19,657 bases of DNA. Source: M3007 sp032115775 (GTDB taxonomy: Bacteria > Bacteroidota > Bacteroidia > Chitinophagales > Saprospiraceae). The stretch is from NCBI GenBank assembly GCA_032115775.1, contig JAUMBL010000027.1, forward strand, positions 1-19,657, read 5' to 3'. A program made the translations under genes and the position numbers. This document shows, in pieces, positions 1 to 7,644 of this stretch; positions within the stretch are counted from its first letter, which is position 1; every line of letters begins with the position of its first letter. Under the pieces are notes generated by a model. That model was not told the origin of the DNA, did not search any database, and saw only the letters and a program-made list of their open reading frames with translations.

Positions 1-1998
1 GCCGATCTGGTCGTCGTCGTTGTAGAAATCGCCGGTCAGCACGATGCGGTCATCGATTTGCACCCGGTAGAAATCGGCGGTCGCACTGAAATTACCGAAA
101 TTGGCCGTGATCCCTGCGCCGAAGCTGGTGGAGGTTTCCTGTTTCAGGGGGGCGATTCCCAGGGCACGCGTGACCGGGCTGTTGTTTTTTGCCAAAAACT
201 TGTCCACCGCCACGCCCGACACGAAATCAGTATAAATAGAGTTGAAATACAGTTGGGCGAGCGAGGGCGCGCGGAAGCCTGTACCGGCGGAGGCGCGCAA
301 GGCGACACCGTCGGTGAGTTGGAGGCGGGCGGCCAGTTTGCCGTTCAGCGTGCTGCCGAAGTCGGAGTAATTTTCAAATCGCGTGGCTGCGCTGAGGGTA
401 AATCGGCGGCTGAAGTCTATTTCGGTATCCCAGTAGGCGGCCAGGTTCGTCCGGCTTTCGTTTACTTCATTGGCGGGCGCGAAGCCCGGGAATCCTTGTG
501 CGCCGCCGGGGCGGGCTACCGTATCGCCTTCGGCGGTCACGAAGGGCACGGGGCCGTAGGTACGCCAGGATCCTTCTTCGCCGGCGAAGATCTGGTAATT
601 TTCAATCCGGTGTTCCAGGCCGTAGGCGATGTTCACGCCATCCAGCCAATCGGGGAAGAGGCGCGTGAAATCGAGGGTGGTTACTTGTTGGCGCAGTTGG
701 AAGCCGCCGTCGTCGAATTCGGTCGGACTGCGTTCTTCCAGGGAGGCATTCAGGGTATTGCGGCCGTAGTAGTGGAAGCGGTTGGCGCCGTAGGTGGTAT
801 TGAGATCCACATTCCAGCCCTTGATTGCGCCGCGCACGCCCGTGCTGAGGCTGCGGTCGGTGATAAAGGACGCGATGATCGGGTCGAAGCCGTTCGGATA
901 GATGGCGTCCACATTGCGGGCCGATCCGGCGTCGCGGCTCCAGGCGTAAGCGTCTGTTTTGCGGGTGCTTTGGCCGCCGAAGGCATAAAAAGCGGCCTTA
1001 TTTCCGAGCGGTACTGCGGCATTGAACCAGGTGCTGAAATTCGCGCCTTTGGCGTCGCCGAACTGGCGGCGGTAGAGCGAAGGGTCGAAGCGGTTGGTGT
1101 GGCCGCGGAACCAGTAGTCGGTGGTCACGTTCACGAAGCCGCCTTCGCCGATACGGAAGCCGTAGTTGCCGTTCACCTGCACGTTTTCGCCGTCGAAGGT
1201 ATTGCGGTCCGGGTTGTTTTGCGCCAGGTGGGCGCCGGTATTGACATTCAGCGAGAGTTCTTCCACATTGTCTTTCAGCACGATATTGATTACGCCGGCG
1301 ATGGCGTCGGAGCCGTACTGCGCGGCGGCGCCGTCGCGGAGGATTTCGATGCGTTCGATGGCGGCGGCGGGGATGGCGTTCAAGTCGGCACCGGTATTGC
1401 CGCGGCCGCGGGTGCCGTATATATTGACGAGGCTCGACTGGTGCCGGCGTTTGCCATTGATGAGCACCAGGGTTTGGTCGGGCCCCAGGCCGCGGAGGCT
1501 GGCGGGATCCACGTGGTCGGCCCCGTCGGCGCCCGTCTGGCGGTTGGCGTTGAAGGAGGGCGCGGCGTACTGCATGAGTTGATTGACGTCGAGTTGGCCT
1601 TGCGTGCTGGTTACCTGCCGCAGGTCAATCACGTCCACCGGCACGGTCGTATTCGTGACCGTTCGGTTGAGTGCGCGGGAGCCGACGATTTCCACGCCTT
1701 GCAGGGGAAGACCTTCTTCCAGGGCGACGTTGAGTTCGGTTTGTCCGTTCACAGCCACCTCCTTGGTGGCATATCCGATGTACTCAAATACGATTACCGC
1801 ATTCTGTCGGCTGTAGTTCAGGGTATAGGAACCGTCCCGGTTGGAGATGGTGCCATTGGCGGCGCCGCGTTCGTGGATGGTGACGCCGGCGAGGGCTTGT
1901 CCGTTTGGGCCGGTCACCGTGCCTTTTAGGGTGTTTTGGGCATAGAGCGCCTGCGAAGCGCTCCACAGGCAGAGCAAAAGGGTAATAAAATGTTTCAT
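1..1998 (-). CDS. TonB-dependent outer-membrane receptor, C-terminus beyond window
   Basis: Reading the minus strand from the ATG at 1998 gives 666 uninterrupted codons to the window edge, so the gene is 3'-truncated by the window, not broken. It starts with a signal peptide (MKHFITLLLCLWSASQALYA). Residues about 24-105 form a carboxypeptidase-regulatory-like beta domain (LKGTVTGPNGQALAGVTI, later FEYIGYAT), usual in Bacteroidota receptors. About 115-225 is the plug domain, with SLRGLGPDQTLVLINGKRRH and ERIEILRDGAAAQYGSDAIA. The rest is barrel, with characteristic strands such as ASAGTGFRAPSLAQLYFN. Family members import ligands such as siderophores, cobalamin or glycans across the outer membrane using TonB-ExbBD energy. 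No SusD partner lies upstream, and the ligand cannot be inferred. A strong promoter (2017-2046) precedes it. Confidence in the family is high. Confidence 0.95.
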   Translation of the reverse strand, partial: MKHFITLLLCLWSASQALYAQNTLKGTVTGPNGQALAGVTIHERGAANGTISNRDGSYTLNYSRQNAVIVFEYIGYATKEVAVNGQTELNVALEEGLPLQGVEIVGSRALNRTVTNTTVPVDVIDLRQVTSTQGQLDVNQLMQYAAPSFNANRQTGADGADHVDPASLRGLGPDQTLVLINGKRRHQSSLVNIYGTRGRGNTGADLNAIPAAAIERIEILRDGAAAQYGSDAIAGVINIVLKDNVEELSLNVNTGAHLAQNNPDRNTFDGENVQVNGNYGFRIGEGGFVNVTTDYWFRGHTNRFDPSLYRRQFGDAKGANFSTWFNAAVPLGNKAAFYAFGGQSTRKTDAYAWSRDAGSARNVDAIYPNGFDPIIASFITDRSLSTGVRGAIKGWNVDLNTTYGANRFHYYGRNTLNASLEERSPTEFDDGGFQLRQQVTTLDFTRLFPDWLDGVNIAYGLEHRIENYQIFAGEEGSWRTYGPVPFVTAEGDTVARPGGAQGFPGFAPANEVNESRTNLAAYWDTEIDFSRRFTLSAATRFENYSDFGSTLNGKLAARLQLTDGVALRASAGTGFRAPSLAQLYFNSIYTDFVSGVAVDKFLAKNNSPVTRALGIAPLKQETSTSFGAGITANFGNFSATADFYRVQIDDRIVLTGDFYNDDDQIG

Positions 1999-2016
1999 AA
2001 GCAAATTAAATTTTAG

Positions 2017-2046
2017 CAAATGTAGTCATTTGGATAATAATTCAAA
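2017..2046 (-). promoter_or_regulatory. Bacteroidota-type promoter of the TonB receptor
   Basis: On the minus strand TTTG (2046-2043) is followed after 18 nt by TACATTTG (2024-2017), an exact match to the Bacteroidota -33/-7 consensus TTTG / TAnnTTTG. The box ends 18 nt before the ATG at 1998, leaving a short leader of roughly 10-15 nt. The match is seen directly; promoter activity is inferred. Confidence 0.75.
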
Positions 2047-2295
2047 TTTTTTCCAGGGGGGTCGGAAAGAATTTCGCGCTGAATTTTTCCAAAAATTTGG
2101 CAAATGGCATTGTTTTTGCAATATCTGCAATCTGTTTGCTCCGGTTACACGACCGGAACAACACCTGAATGCCGGGATGACGGAAAAAAGCAGTATTTAT
2201 AATGTATAAATCCGGTTTTTTTTCCGAGATTTCGCCGCCAAAAAAGAAGAAGCCGGCGAGCAAGTCTCTAACCGGCTAAGGAATTACAACAAAAC
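2047..2295. other. Intergenic region, no gene seen, possible repeat remnant at its end
   Basis: The region between the receptor promoter and repeat R1 copy 1 is AT-rich and holds no convincing coding frame; a small minus-strand frame at 2042-2263 has no recognisable product. The last part (about 2252-2287) ends in ACCGGCTAAGGAATTAC, close to the R1 terminus ACCGGCTAAGTAGTTAC, and is followed by AACAAAAC, as the intact copy is. It may be a decayed or strongly deleted R1 copy. Confidence 0.4.
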
Positions 2296-2457
2296 GTAAC
2301 TACTTAGCTGGTCGCGGCTGAGACCAAAGAGGATCTATTTTTTGCCAGACGAAGCGATTTTTTGCAGGCCGTAGCAGCGCTACGGTCAAAAAAAATTGCG
2401 AAGTATGGCGGAAAATGGGACTTTTTGGGCCAGATAGCGAGCCGGCTAAGTAGTTAC
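2296..2457. repeat. R1 fold-back MITE-like repeat, copy 1
   Basis: This is a 162-bp element bounded by GTAACTACTTAGCTGG and the inverse CCGGCTAAGTAGTTAC. At its centre is the perfect hairpin CCGTAGC-AGC-GCTACGG. It is flanked on both sides by the exact 8-mer AACAAAAC (2288-2295 and 2458-2465), as expected of a target-site duplication. Its internal orientation is the same as copy 4 and opposite to copies 2, 3 and 5. It ends 25 nt before the start codon of the EAD11-like gene, so any transcript of that gene starting upstream must read through it. Confidence 0.9.
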
Positions 2458-2482
2458 AACAAAACAAAACAAAACACCGAAG

Positions 2483-4693
2483 ATGCTGTCCCTGCCCGAA
2501 CTCCGCCGCGCGCTCCTCGAAACGCTCGCCGACAACCTGCCCAATGCGCTGAAAGATCTGCGCGCCGCCCTGCCCGAATCCTCCGACAAATACCAACAGG
2601 TAATCGCCCTGCAGGGGCGACTGAGCGACGCCAGTAAAAAGCGGATGTACAATACGATCAGTACGGACGACTACCAGCGCAGTGTTGATACCATCCGGTT
2701 CGATTTCCTTCAGCTGATTAATAGTCTGGAAGAGGCCGACTTCGCGTCGCCGGCCGCCGCCAAAGACTCGAAATCCCGACACGGCAGCGTGCTGTACCGC
2801 GTGCCAAACCGAATGCCCCTGCGCAAACCCAGCATCTGCACTATCCGGGTAGCCATCGAGGAGGACGCCATATTCGAAGATATCGTAATTGACGAGAATG
2901 TACGGCTGCGCGGGCGCGTGGAAGTGTCGGATATGATGCGGGCCGAACTGCTCGACCCCGCCGGCGAGGTGTTCAGCATCCGCCCCCTGAATGACGCCGA
3001 ACAATGGGTGCGCGGCGAAGGCTACACGCAGTGGCTGTTTAGCGTGACGCCCAACGCGGAAGGCGAACACCAGCTGCTGGTGAAAATTTCCATGCTGGAA
3101 TTCAACGCCCAACTGAACCGCTTCGTGCCCCGCGACGTGTCGGTGCTGGAAACGGTCACCATCGTCACCGAGACGGCCGCTGCCGACGAAGGCGACGAAC
3201 CGACCTTCAAAAACACCGGCGAACGCCTCGCCCTCAGTCCGGCCGCCGAATCCGCCGCCCCACCCCAACCGCCCGCCCCCGCTATGCGCCGCGCGCCGTC
3301 CGCCGCCTTGCGCGCAACGGCTTTTTTTCTTATTTTCCTGCTTTTCGGTACCACGGCTTCCTGGGCGCTGACGCCCCCGCCTACCCGCGACTGGCTGGTG
3401 ACGCGTTATGTTAAGGATAACGAACCGGCGTACCAGGCGTATATCAAAAAATGGGAACACGAGCGCGTGGCGCAGGTGGAAGACGCCTACTTCCGCAAGG
3501 CCGAAATCAATCCCGTGCTGTCCAATCTGCGCGAGTACCAGCAGGCCTATCCCGCCGGCAAGGCTGAGTACCGCATGGACGTTTTGGAAAAAATCGAGAC
3601 GCTTGAACTCAAGGCCGTAGAGCGCCTGCGCGCCCAGCCCGAGGCCGCAGCGATCCTGCGCTTTGTACGGGACTTCCCCGAGAGCGAGCGCCTGCCCGAA
3701 CTGCGCGCGGCGGCAGCCGGCCGTCCCGACCTGCTGCCGGTCGTCGAAGAAGCCTACGTGGCCTCTATCCAGGCGCAGCCCAGCGCGACGAAGGTGGCGG
3801 ATTTCCTGCGCAATTTTCCGCAAAGTACCCGCCTCGATACGGTGCGCGCCGCCGCCGCCGCGCGACCTGAAGTGCTGAAAGCCGTGCAGCCGNNNNNNNN
3901 NNNNNNNNNNNNNNNNNNNNNNNNNNNNNNNNNNNNNNNNNNNNNNNNNNNNNNNNNNNNNNNNNNNNNNNNNNNNNNNNNNNNNNNNNNNNCCGCCGAC
4001 CGCGGCAAATCCGGCCTCACCCTGGTGCGCGTACCTGGCGGTACCTTCACCATGGGCTGCCAGGATGGACGGGATGGCGATTGTGAAAATGATGAAAAAC
4101 CCGCCCATACCGTCACCCTGTCCGGCTTTCTGATCGGGAAATACGAGGTGACCCAAGCCGACTGGCGCAGCGTTACGGGGGGAAATCCGTCGGATTTTTC
4201 CGGCTGCGACGACTGCCCGGTGGAACAGGTATCCTGGGACGAGGTCCAGGATTTTCTGAAAAAACTGAACGCCCGGGAACCCGGCAAAAACTACCGCCTG
4301 CCCACGGAAGCGGAATGGGAATACGCCGCCCGGGGCGGGACAAAGAGCAAAGGGTATCTGTATGCCGGTGGAAACGACTTGGACAAAGTGGCCTGGTACC
4401 CTGGTAACTCCGGAGATAAAACCCATCCGGTGGGCGGCAAGGCGCCGAATGAACTGGGGCTGTACGATATGAGCGGGAATGTGTGGGAATGGTGCAGCGA
4501 TTGGTTCGGCGATTATTCGGCAACGGCGCAAAATGATCCGAAAGGGCCGAATCGGGGCGGTTACCGCGTGCTTCGCGGCGGCGGCTGGAACGACGGCGCC
4601 GGGTTTTGTCGCGTGTCGCGCCGCCTCAGCGGCACGCCGGACGACCGTGGCGACTTTCTCGGCTTCCGCCTCGCGGCGTCCCCTTCCAGGTAG
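2483..4693 (+). CDS. EAD11-like / transmembrane / FGE-fold mosaic protein, interrupted by assembly gap
   Basis: The frame opens at ATG 2483 and closes at TAG 4691-4693. Residues about 5-88 resemble effector-associated domain 11, an adaptor helix bundle of Bacteroidota conflict/signalling proteins (LPESSDKYQQVIALQGR, then NTISTDDYQRSVDTIRFDFL). Residues about 100-235 form a beta-rich domain I cannot name. A Pro/Ala linker leads to one membrane helix (about 278-296). Residues 386-470 hold two tandem repeats of about 47 residues (LRFVRDFPESERLPELRAAA and FLRNFPQSTRLDTVRAAAA). After 100 Ns comes a formylglycine-generating-enzyme-type domain (VPGGTFTMGC, YEVTQADW, YRLPTEAEWEYAARGG, MSGNVWEW, RVLRGGGW, LGFRLA). 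Only the first of the two catalytic cysteines of true FGE is present (FCRVSRR where FGE has CxxxxC), so a binding role is more likely than catalysis. The two halves share a frame across the filler Ns, but the true gap length is unknown. Confidence 0.85.
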   Translation: MLSLPELRRALLETLADNLPNALKDLRAALPESSDKYQQVIALQGRLSDASKKRMYNTISTDDYQRSVDTIRFDFLQLINSLEEADFASPAAAKDSKSRHGSVLYRVPNRMPLRKPSICTIRVAIEEDAIFEDIVIDENVRLRGRVEVSDMMRAELLDPAGEVFSIRPLNDAEQWVRGEGYTQWLFSVTPNAEGEHQLLVKISMLEFNAQLNRFVPRDVSVLETVTIVTETAAADEGDEPTFKNTGERLALSPAAESAAPPQPPAPAMRRAPSAALRATAFFLIFLLFGTTASWALTPPPTRDWLVTRYVKDNEPAYQAYIKKWEHERVAQVEDAYFRKAEINPVLSNLREYQQAYPAGKAEYRMDVLEKIETLELKAVERLRAQPEAAAILRFVRDFPESERLPELRAAAAGRPDLLPVVEEAYVASIQAQPSATKVADFLRNFPQSTRLDTVRAAAAARPEVLKAVQPXXXXXXXXXXXXXXXXXXXXXXXXXXXXXXXXXXADRGKSGLTLVRVPGGTFTMGCQDGRDGDCENDEKPAHTVTLSGFLIGKYEVTQADWRSVTGGNPSDFSGCDDCPVEQVSWDEVQDFLKKLNAREPGKNYRLPTEAEWEYAARGGTKSKGYLYAGGNDLDKVAWYPGNSGDKTHPVGGKAPNELGLYDMSGNVWEWCSDWFGDYSATAQNDPKGPNRGGYRVLRGGGWNDGAGFCRVSRRLSGTPDDRGDFLGFRLAASPSR
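3893..3992. other. Assembly gap of 100 Ns
   Basis: Exactly 100 Ns, the usual filler for a scaffold gap of unknown size. It falls at the end of the second tandem protein repeat of the EAD11-like gene. Near-identical repeats are a common cause of assembly breaks, so further repeat units may be missing. Confidence 0.98.
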
Positions 4694-4848
4694 TGGATGA
4701 CCAATCCGGCCATCTATTGATCTGGAAGCCCGCGGCAGGCGTCCGGCGCGCTGCGGCGGAACGGAGCAAGGCGGGGGGCCTTTAAAGCCCCCGCCGGCGG
4801 AGTGGAGTGGCAGCGCGTCGCGGGGGGAGTTACGAGGGTGGGGCGGGG
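4694..4848. other. GC-rich untranslated stretch with hairpin
   Basis: Non-coding, strongly G-rich on the plus strand. It contains an inverted repeat GGCGGGGG (4770-4777) / CCCCCGCC (4788-4795) around a TTTAAA-containing loop. Lying directly 3' of an FGE-fold gene end, it could hold a structured element or a further interspersed repeat; nothing firmer can be said from one copy. Confidence 0.4.
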
Positions 4849-4882
4849 TTTGGGGGCCTGTGGCCCCCAAAAATTTTTTTTT
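4849..4882 (+). terminator. Rho-independent terminator of the EAD11-like gene
   Basis: A perfect 10-bp stem TTTGGGGGCC (4849-4858) / GGCCCCCAAA (4862-4871) with loop TGT is followed by AA and nine Ts (4874-4882). This is a textbook intrinsic terminator 156 nt after the stop codon. Confidence 0.85.
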
Positions 4883-4922
4883 GAGGTTGCGTAAAAGGCC
4901 TCTTGATTCGATTACAAATACG

Positions 4923-5930
4923 CTATTCGGCGCCCGAAATCCGAAATCCGGCCCTGCGCTCGTACGGTACTTGCGACAGCAAAAATAGCAGAATCGCGGG
5001 CGCCAGCAGCCATTGAAAGTAGGATTCAAAATCGGAATATGATCGGCGTTCGATCGCGCGTTTTTCGAGGCGATCCACCCCGGTTTTGATTGTTTGCACG
5101 GCCGATGCGCCCTGTCGGACGTGACAGACTTCGCCCTGGCCGGCCTGGGCAATCGCCTGGAGCAGCGGCTCGTTCAGGCGGCTGTACACGAGGCGGTCTG
5201 ATGCATCTCGTTTGTACTGCAGTCCCCCCAGGGGGATTGGGCCGCCCGTCGCGGCGCCCACGCCTACGGTAAACACCACAATCCCATCGTTGTAGGCGGA
5301 GGCGGCCTGTTTCAGTGCGCCCTCCTCGTGGTCTTCGCCGTCGGTTATCAACACCAACGCCCGGCCCGCTTTGGATTCCGGGTCGAACGCGCCCCGGGCG
5401 GTCTCCAGCGCGCGTGCCAGGGAAGTGCCCTGTTCGGAGGCCATGTCCGGCGCGGCAGACTGCAAAAACATCGCGGCGGCCTCATAATCAAAAGACAAAG
5501 GCATTTGCAGGTATGCATCGCCCGCAAAAAAGACCAGTCCGATCCGTTCGCCTTCCAGCGCTTTCATCAATTTCAGGGCAAAAACCCGGGCGCGCTCCAG
5601 GCGATTCGGCGCCATATCCGCGCAAAACATACTTTGAGAAATATCGAAGGCCAGGATCACGTCGGCGCTTTTCTGTCCGGTTTGCTGGACTGGAACGCCC
5701 CGTTGCGGATTTGCTGCCGCCAGGATGAACAACGCGAGCGATAGCAGGAATAATCCCTTCCGCGTCCAAAATCCGACAGCGGGCTGCGGCGGCAACAAGC
5801 GCGCCACCAAATCCGGGTCGCCTATCCGCAAGATCGCCCGCCGCCGCCAACGGCGATAGCCTATCCAGAGGAGGAGGAGCGCCGGCAGGAACCAGAAGAG
5901 GTGGAGGAAGGAAGGATGCTGGAAAAACAT
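4923..5930 (-). CDS. batB: BatB-like membrane-anchored VWA protein
   Basis: This 335-residue protein has the full BatB layout: membrane helices at about 8-25 and 57-75, a von Willebrand factor A domain at about 88-290, and a third helix at about 306-320 in the BatB-like tail SYFQWLLAPAILLFLLSQ. The metal-ion-dependent adhesion site is intact: D96-x-S98-x-S100 in AFDISQSM, T169 in EQGTSL and D197 in LITDGED. Bat (Bacteroides aerotolerance) proteins are thought to form an envelope complex linked to stress tolerance and usually sit in one operon with moxR and other bat genes. Here batB stands alone: its nearest bat relative is 3.3 kb away on the other strand. I saw no clear promoter upstream. 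R1 copy 2 begins 57 bp from its start codon. Confidence 0.9.
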   Translation of the reverse strand: MFFQHPSFLHLFWFLPALLLLWIGYRRWRRRAILRIGDPDLVARLLPPQPAVGFWTRKGLFLLSLALFILAAANPQRGVPVQQTGQKSADVILAFDISQSMFCADMAPNRLERARVFALKLMKALEGERIGLVFFAGDAYLQMPLSFDYEAAAMFLQSAAPDMASEQGTSLARALETARGAFDPESKAGRALVLITDGEDHEEGALKQAASAYNDGIVVFTVGVGAATGGPIPLGGLQYKRDASDRLVYSRLNEPLLQAIAQAGQGEVCHVRQGASAVQTIKTGVDRLEKRAIERRSYSDFESYFQWLLAPAILLFLLSQVPYERRAGFRISGAE

Positions 5931-5986
5931 CGGGGGATTTCGGATTTTTATAAACAGTGTTTGCCGGGGCGATTTTTTGAAAAAAA

Positions 5987-6148
5987 GTAACTACTTAGCC
6001 GGCTCGCTGTCTGGCTCAAAAAGTCCCATTTTCCGCCATATTTCGCAATTTTTTTTGACCGTAGCGCTGCTACGGCCTGCAAAAAATCGCTTCGTCTGGC
6101 AAAAAATGGATCCTTTTTTGTCTCAGACGCGACCGGCTAAGTAGTTAC
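5987..6148. repeat. R1 fold-back MITE-like repeat, copy 2
   Basis: A 162-bp element from GTAACTACTTAGCCGG to CCGGCTAAGTAGTTAC with the central CCGTAGC-GCT-GCTACGG hairpin. It is flanked by GAAAAAAA at 5979-5986 and 6149-6156, an 8-bp candidate target duplication, though of low complexity. The right end abuts the hairpin 6153-6195, whose A-tract (T-tract on the minus strand) is part of the apparent target. Confidence 0.9.
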
Positions 6149-6152
6149 GAAA

Positions 6153-6195
6153 AAAAATCCATTTTTTGACCTGAAAAGTCAAAAAATGGATTTTT
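6153..6195 (-). terminator. Strong hairpin, probable terminator of the tlpA-like gene
   Basis: An 18-bp perfect inverted repeat, arms 6153-6170 and 6178-6195 (core TCCATTTTTTGAC / GTCAAAAAATGGA) with loop CTGAAAA. It lies 30 nt beyond the stop of the minus-strand thioredoxin gene and ends in T-runs on either strand, so it could work in both directions. The arm resembles the TCCATTTTTTG segment inside R1, so it may be an old R1 derivative. Confidence 0.65.
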
Positions 6196-6224
6196 AAAAA
6201 ACGATCGGCCATTTGTTTCTAGCG

Positions 6225-6758
6225 CTATTGCAACGCTAAAATCTGCTCCAGTACCGCTTTTTCATCGCCCGGGCGGTAGCGTCGGTGGTGCCAGACCAGT
6301 TTGCCGTTTTTGTCAAAGATAAACACTTGCGGGAGGCCGTTCAGGCCGCCCGGCAGCAGATCGCGGAACCGGCGGTCGCCGTCCCAGTACACGTCGAACG
6401 GCATTCCGATTTGACCCGCGACAGTGCTGATTTCCTGGTATCGCTGCGGAAAATCTGTGGAAATCGCGACCAGGTTAAACTTGGCTTGTTTTTTCCACGA
6501 TTCATACGCATTTGAGTAGGCTTTCAGTTCCATGTGGCAGGGCATGCAGGTCGTCAGCCAGAAAGCGACCACGGTAGGCCCTTCCCCTTTTTTTAGCACT
6601 TCAGCGGACTGGAGCTGCGTGCTGTCCGCCGGGCGGATGAGTTTGACATCAAAGGGAAAGCCGATTTCGGCCGGCAGCGAGATGCCCAGCGTATTGTCCT
6701 GGGCGGCGAGCAGGTATGCGCTCAGGGAGAAGAGACAGACTAAAATGCGGTGCGCCAT
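6225..6758 (-). CDS. TlpA-like exported thioredoxin-fold protein
   Basis: This 177-residue protein begins with a signal peptide (MAHRILVCLFSLSAYLLAAQ), without a convincing lipobox. The rest is a thioredoxin/AhpC-TSA-like fold: strand VVAFWLTT, redox motif C71-M-P-C74, a central segment LVAISTDFPQRY, and the cis-proline loop GLPQ near residue 143 followed by FIFDKNGKLVW. Family members reduce or isomerise disulfides in the periplasm, often for cytochrome c maturation or envelope proteins; the partner here is unknown. The gene stands alone: the SOUL gene upstream on the same strand is separated by about 180 bp, and a terminator-like hairpin follows. A weak TACTTTTA near 6790 could be a degenerate -7 box. 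Confidence 0.9.
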   Translation of the reverse strand: MAHRILVCLFSLSAYLLAAQDNTLGISLPAEIGFPFDVKLIRPADSTQLQSAEVLKKGEGPTVVAFWLTTCMPCHMELKAYSNAYESWKKQAKFNLVAISTDFPQRYQEISTVAGQIGMPFDVYWDGDRRFRDLLPGGLNGLPQVFIFDKNGKLVWHHRRYRPGDEKAVLEQILALQ

Positions 6759-6942
6759 AGGAATTGGTAAAAATTTTGGGTAAAAGTAGTATGTTTTCGG
6801 GATTTTTGGCGGGTGGATTGGCGGTTTAACGTTGCGTTAAGAAACTGTTTTAAGCGCGTATTGGGATTTCGGTTTTGAGGCGGGGGCGGGCGAATTTTAT
6901 TTTAAAGCCCTTTCCTTCCGGAATGCAAATCCCGCAATGCGC

Positions 6943-7554
6943 CTATTTCCCCCGATCCGCCGGATACCCCTCTAACTCCACCAGCACCTCGTTGCGCCGG
7001 TCGAACAGATCAAAAGGCGCGTTGTAGTACAGATGTCGGACGGTTCCGCGCGGCCGAAGCCCGGCGCGTTGGAGCGCGGCGAACAAGGCTTCGCTTTGCT
7101 CCTGCATTTTGGATTCGCCTGCAAAACCGCCGAATTCGATGGACGCGGTGTAGGCCGGTTCGGTGCGCCGGAACTGGATGTTCCGCGCGCGCGTCGGCGC
7201 GGGTCGTTTGTCGAAATCGAAATCTTCCGGCATAACGAATGAAATATCCGCGCCGCCGGCCGTATCCGGCACGGAGATCACGGGCGTCGTCATGGCAATG
7301 GATTCCTGGCGCTCATTGCCGCCGAAAATATACGAGGCCAAATCGCGGAATCCCGCGTTCATCCGGTCGCGGTAGGCGCCGGATTTATGCACGGTGGCGG
7401 TGACGGCCGTGGGATAGTAGCGGATCTGCAAATCGCCGATCTGCTCGACGATGCGGTAGGGTTGGGAAGGGGTGGTATCGCGGCTCATAGCGGCGTAGGT
7501 TTGGACGGCAACAAACACCAGCAGGGCGGTTGCCAGGGTTATTTTTAAAAACAT
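6943..7554 (-). CDS. SOUL-family haem-binding protein
   Basis: I place the start at ATG 7554, giving 203 residues and a normal signal sequence (MFLKITLATALLVFVAVQTYA); an ATG at 7587 would only add 11 residues. The body is a SOUL/HEBP domain: YRIVEQIGDLQIRYYPTAV, then SIAMTTPVIS, ISFVMPEDF and the C-terminal LYYNAPFDLFDRRNEVLVEL, all hallmarks of the family. SOUL proteins bind haem or related tetrapyrroles; the bacterial physiological role is poorly known. The signal peptide suggests an envelope location. It diverges from the fucosidase gene with only about 90 bp between start codons, so the two promoters must be intermixed. Confidence 0.9.
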   Translation of the reverse strand: MFLKITLATALLVFVAVQTYAAMSRDTTPSQPYRIVEQIGDLQIRYYPTAVTATVHKSGAYRDRMNAGFRDLASYIFGGNERQESIAMTTPVISVPDTAGGADISFVMPEDFDFDKRPAPTRARNIQFRRTEPAYTASIEFGGFAGESKMQEQSEALFAALQRAGLRPRGTVRHLYYNAPFDLFDRRNEVLVELEGYPADRGK

Positions 7555-7603
7555 GATAAAATATTTTATAACTGCTTGCTGAAACATGATGTTTAAAAAA
7601 CAT

Positions 7604-7611
7604 TAATTTTG
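7604..7611 (+). promoter_or_regulatory. Candidate -7 box for the fucosidase gene
   Basis: TAATTTTG matches TAnnTTTG exactly and lies 33 nt before the chosen ATG at 7645. The nearest TTG upstream (7576-7578) is about 25 nt away, wider than usual, so only the -7 box is supported. Confidence 0.45.
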
Positions 7612-7644
7612 ACATTTAGTTCCGTTTCTACTTTTCCGCATGCT

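Noticed and set aside
58..1929. Long open frame on the plus strand (623 codons)
   Set aside because: It is the antisense shadow of the TonB-dependent receptor, whose minus-strand translation shows clear plug and barrel motifs; the plus-strand translation is low-complexity Gly/Ala/Val-rich.
4694..4922. Template repeat or reverse transcriptase of a diversity-generating retroelement just after the FGE-fold gene
   Set aside because: The stretch is non-coding, too short for a reverse transcriptase, and I see no near copy of the gene's 3' end in it.
2300..5152. Very long minus-strand open frame (950 codons)
   Set aside because: It runs through repeat R1, the N gap, the opposite strand of the EAD11/FGE gene and part of batB, with no recognisable domain; GC-rich shadow.
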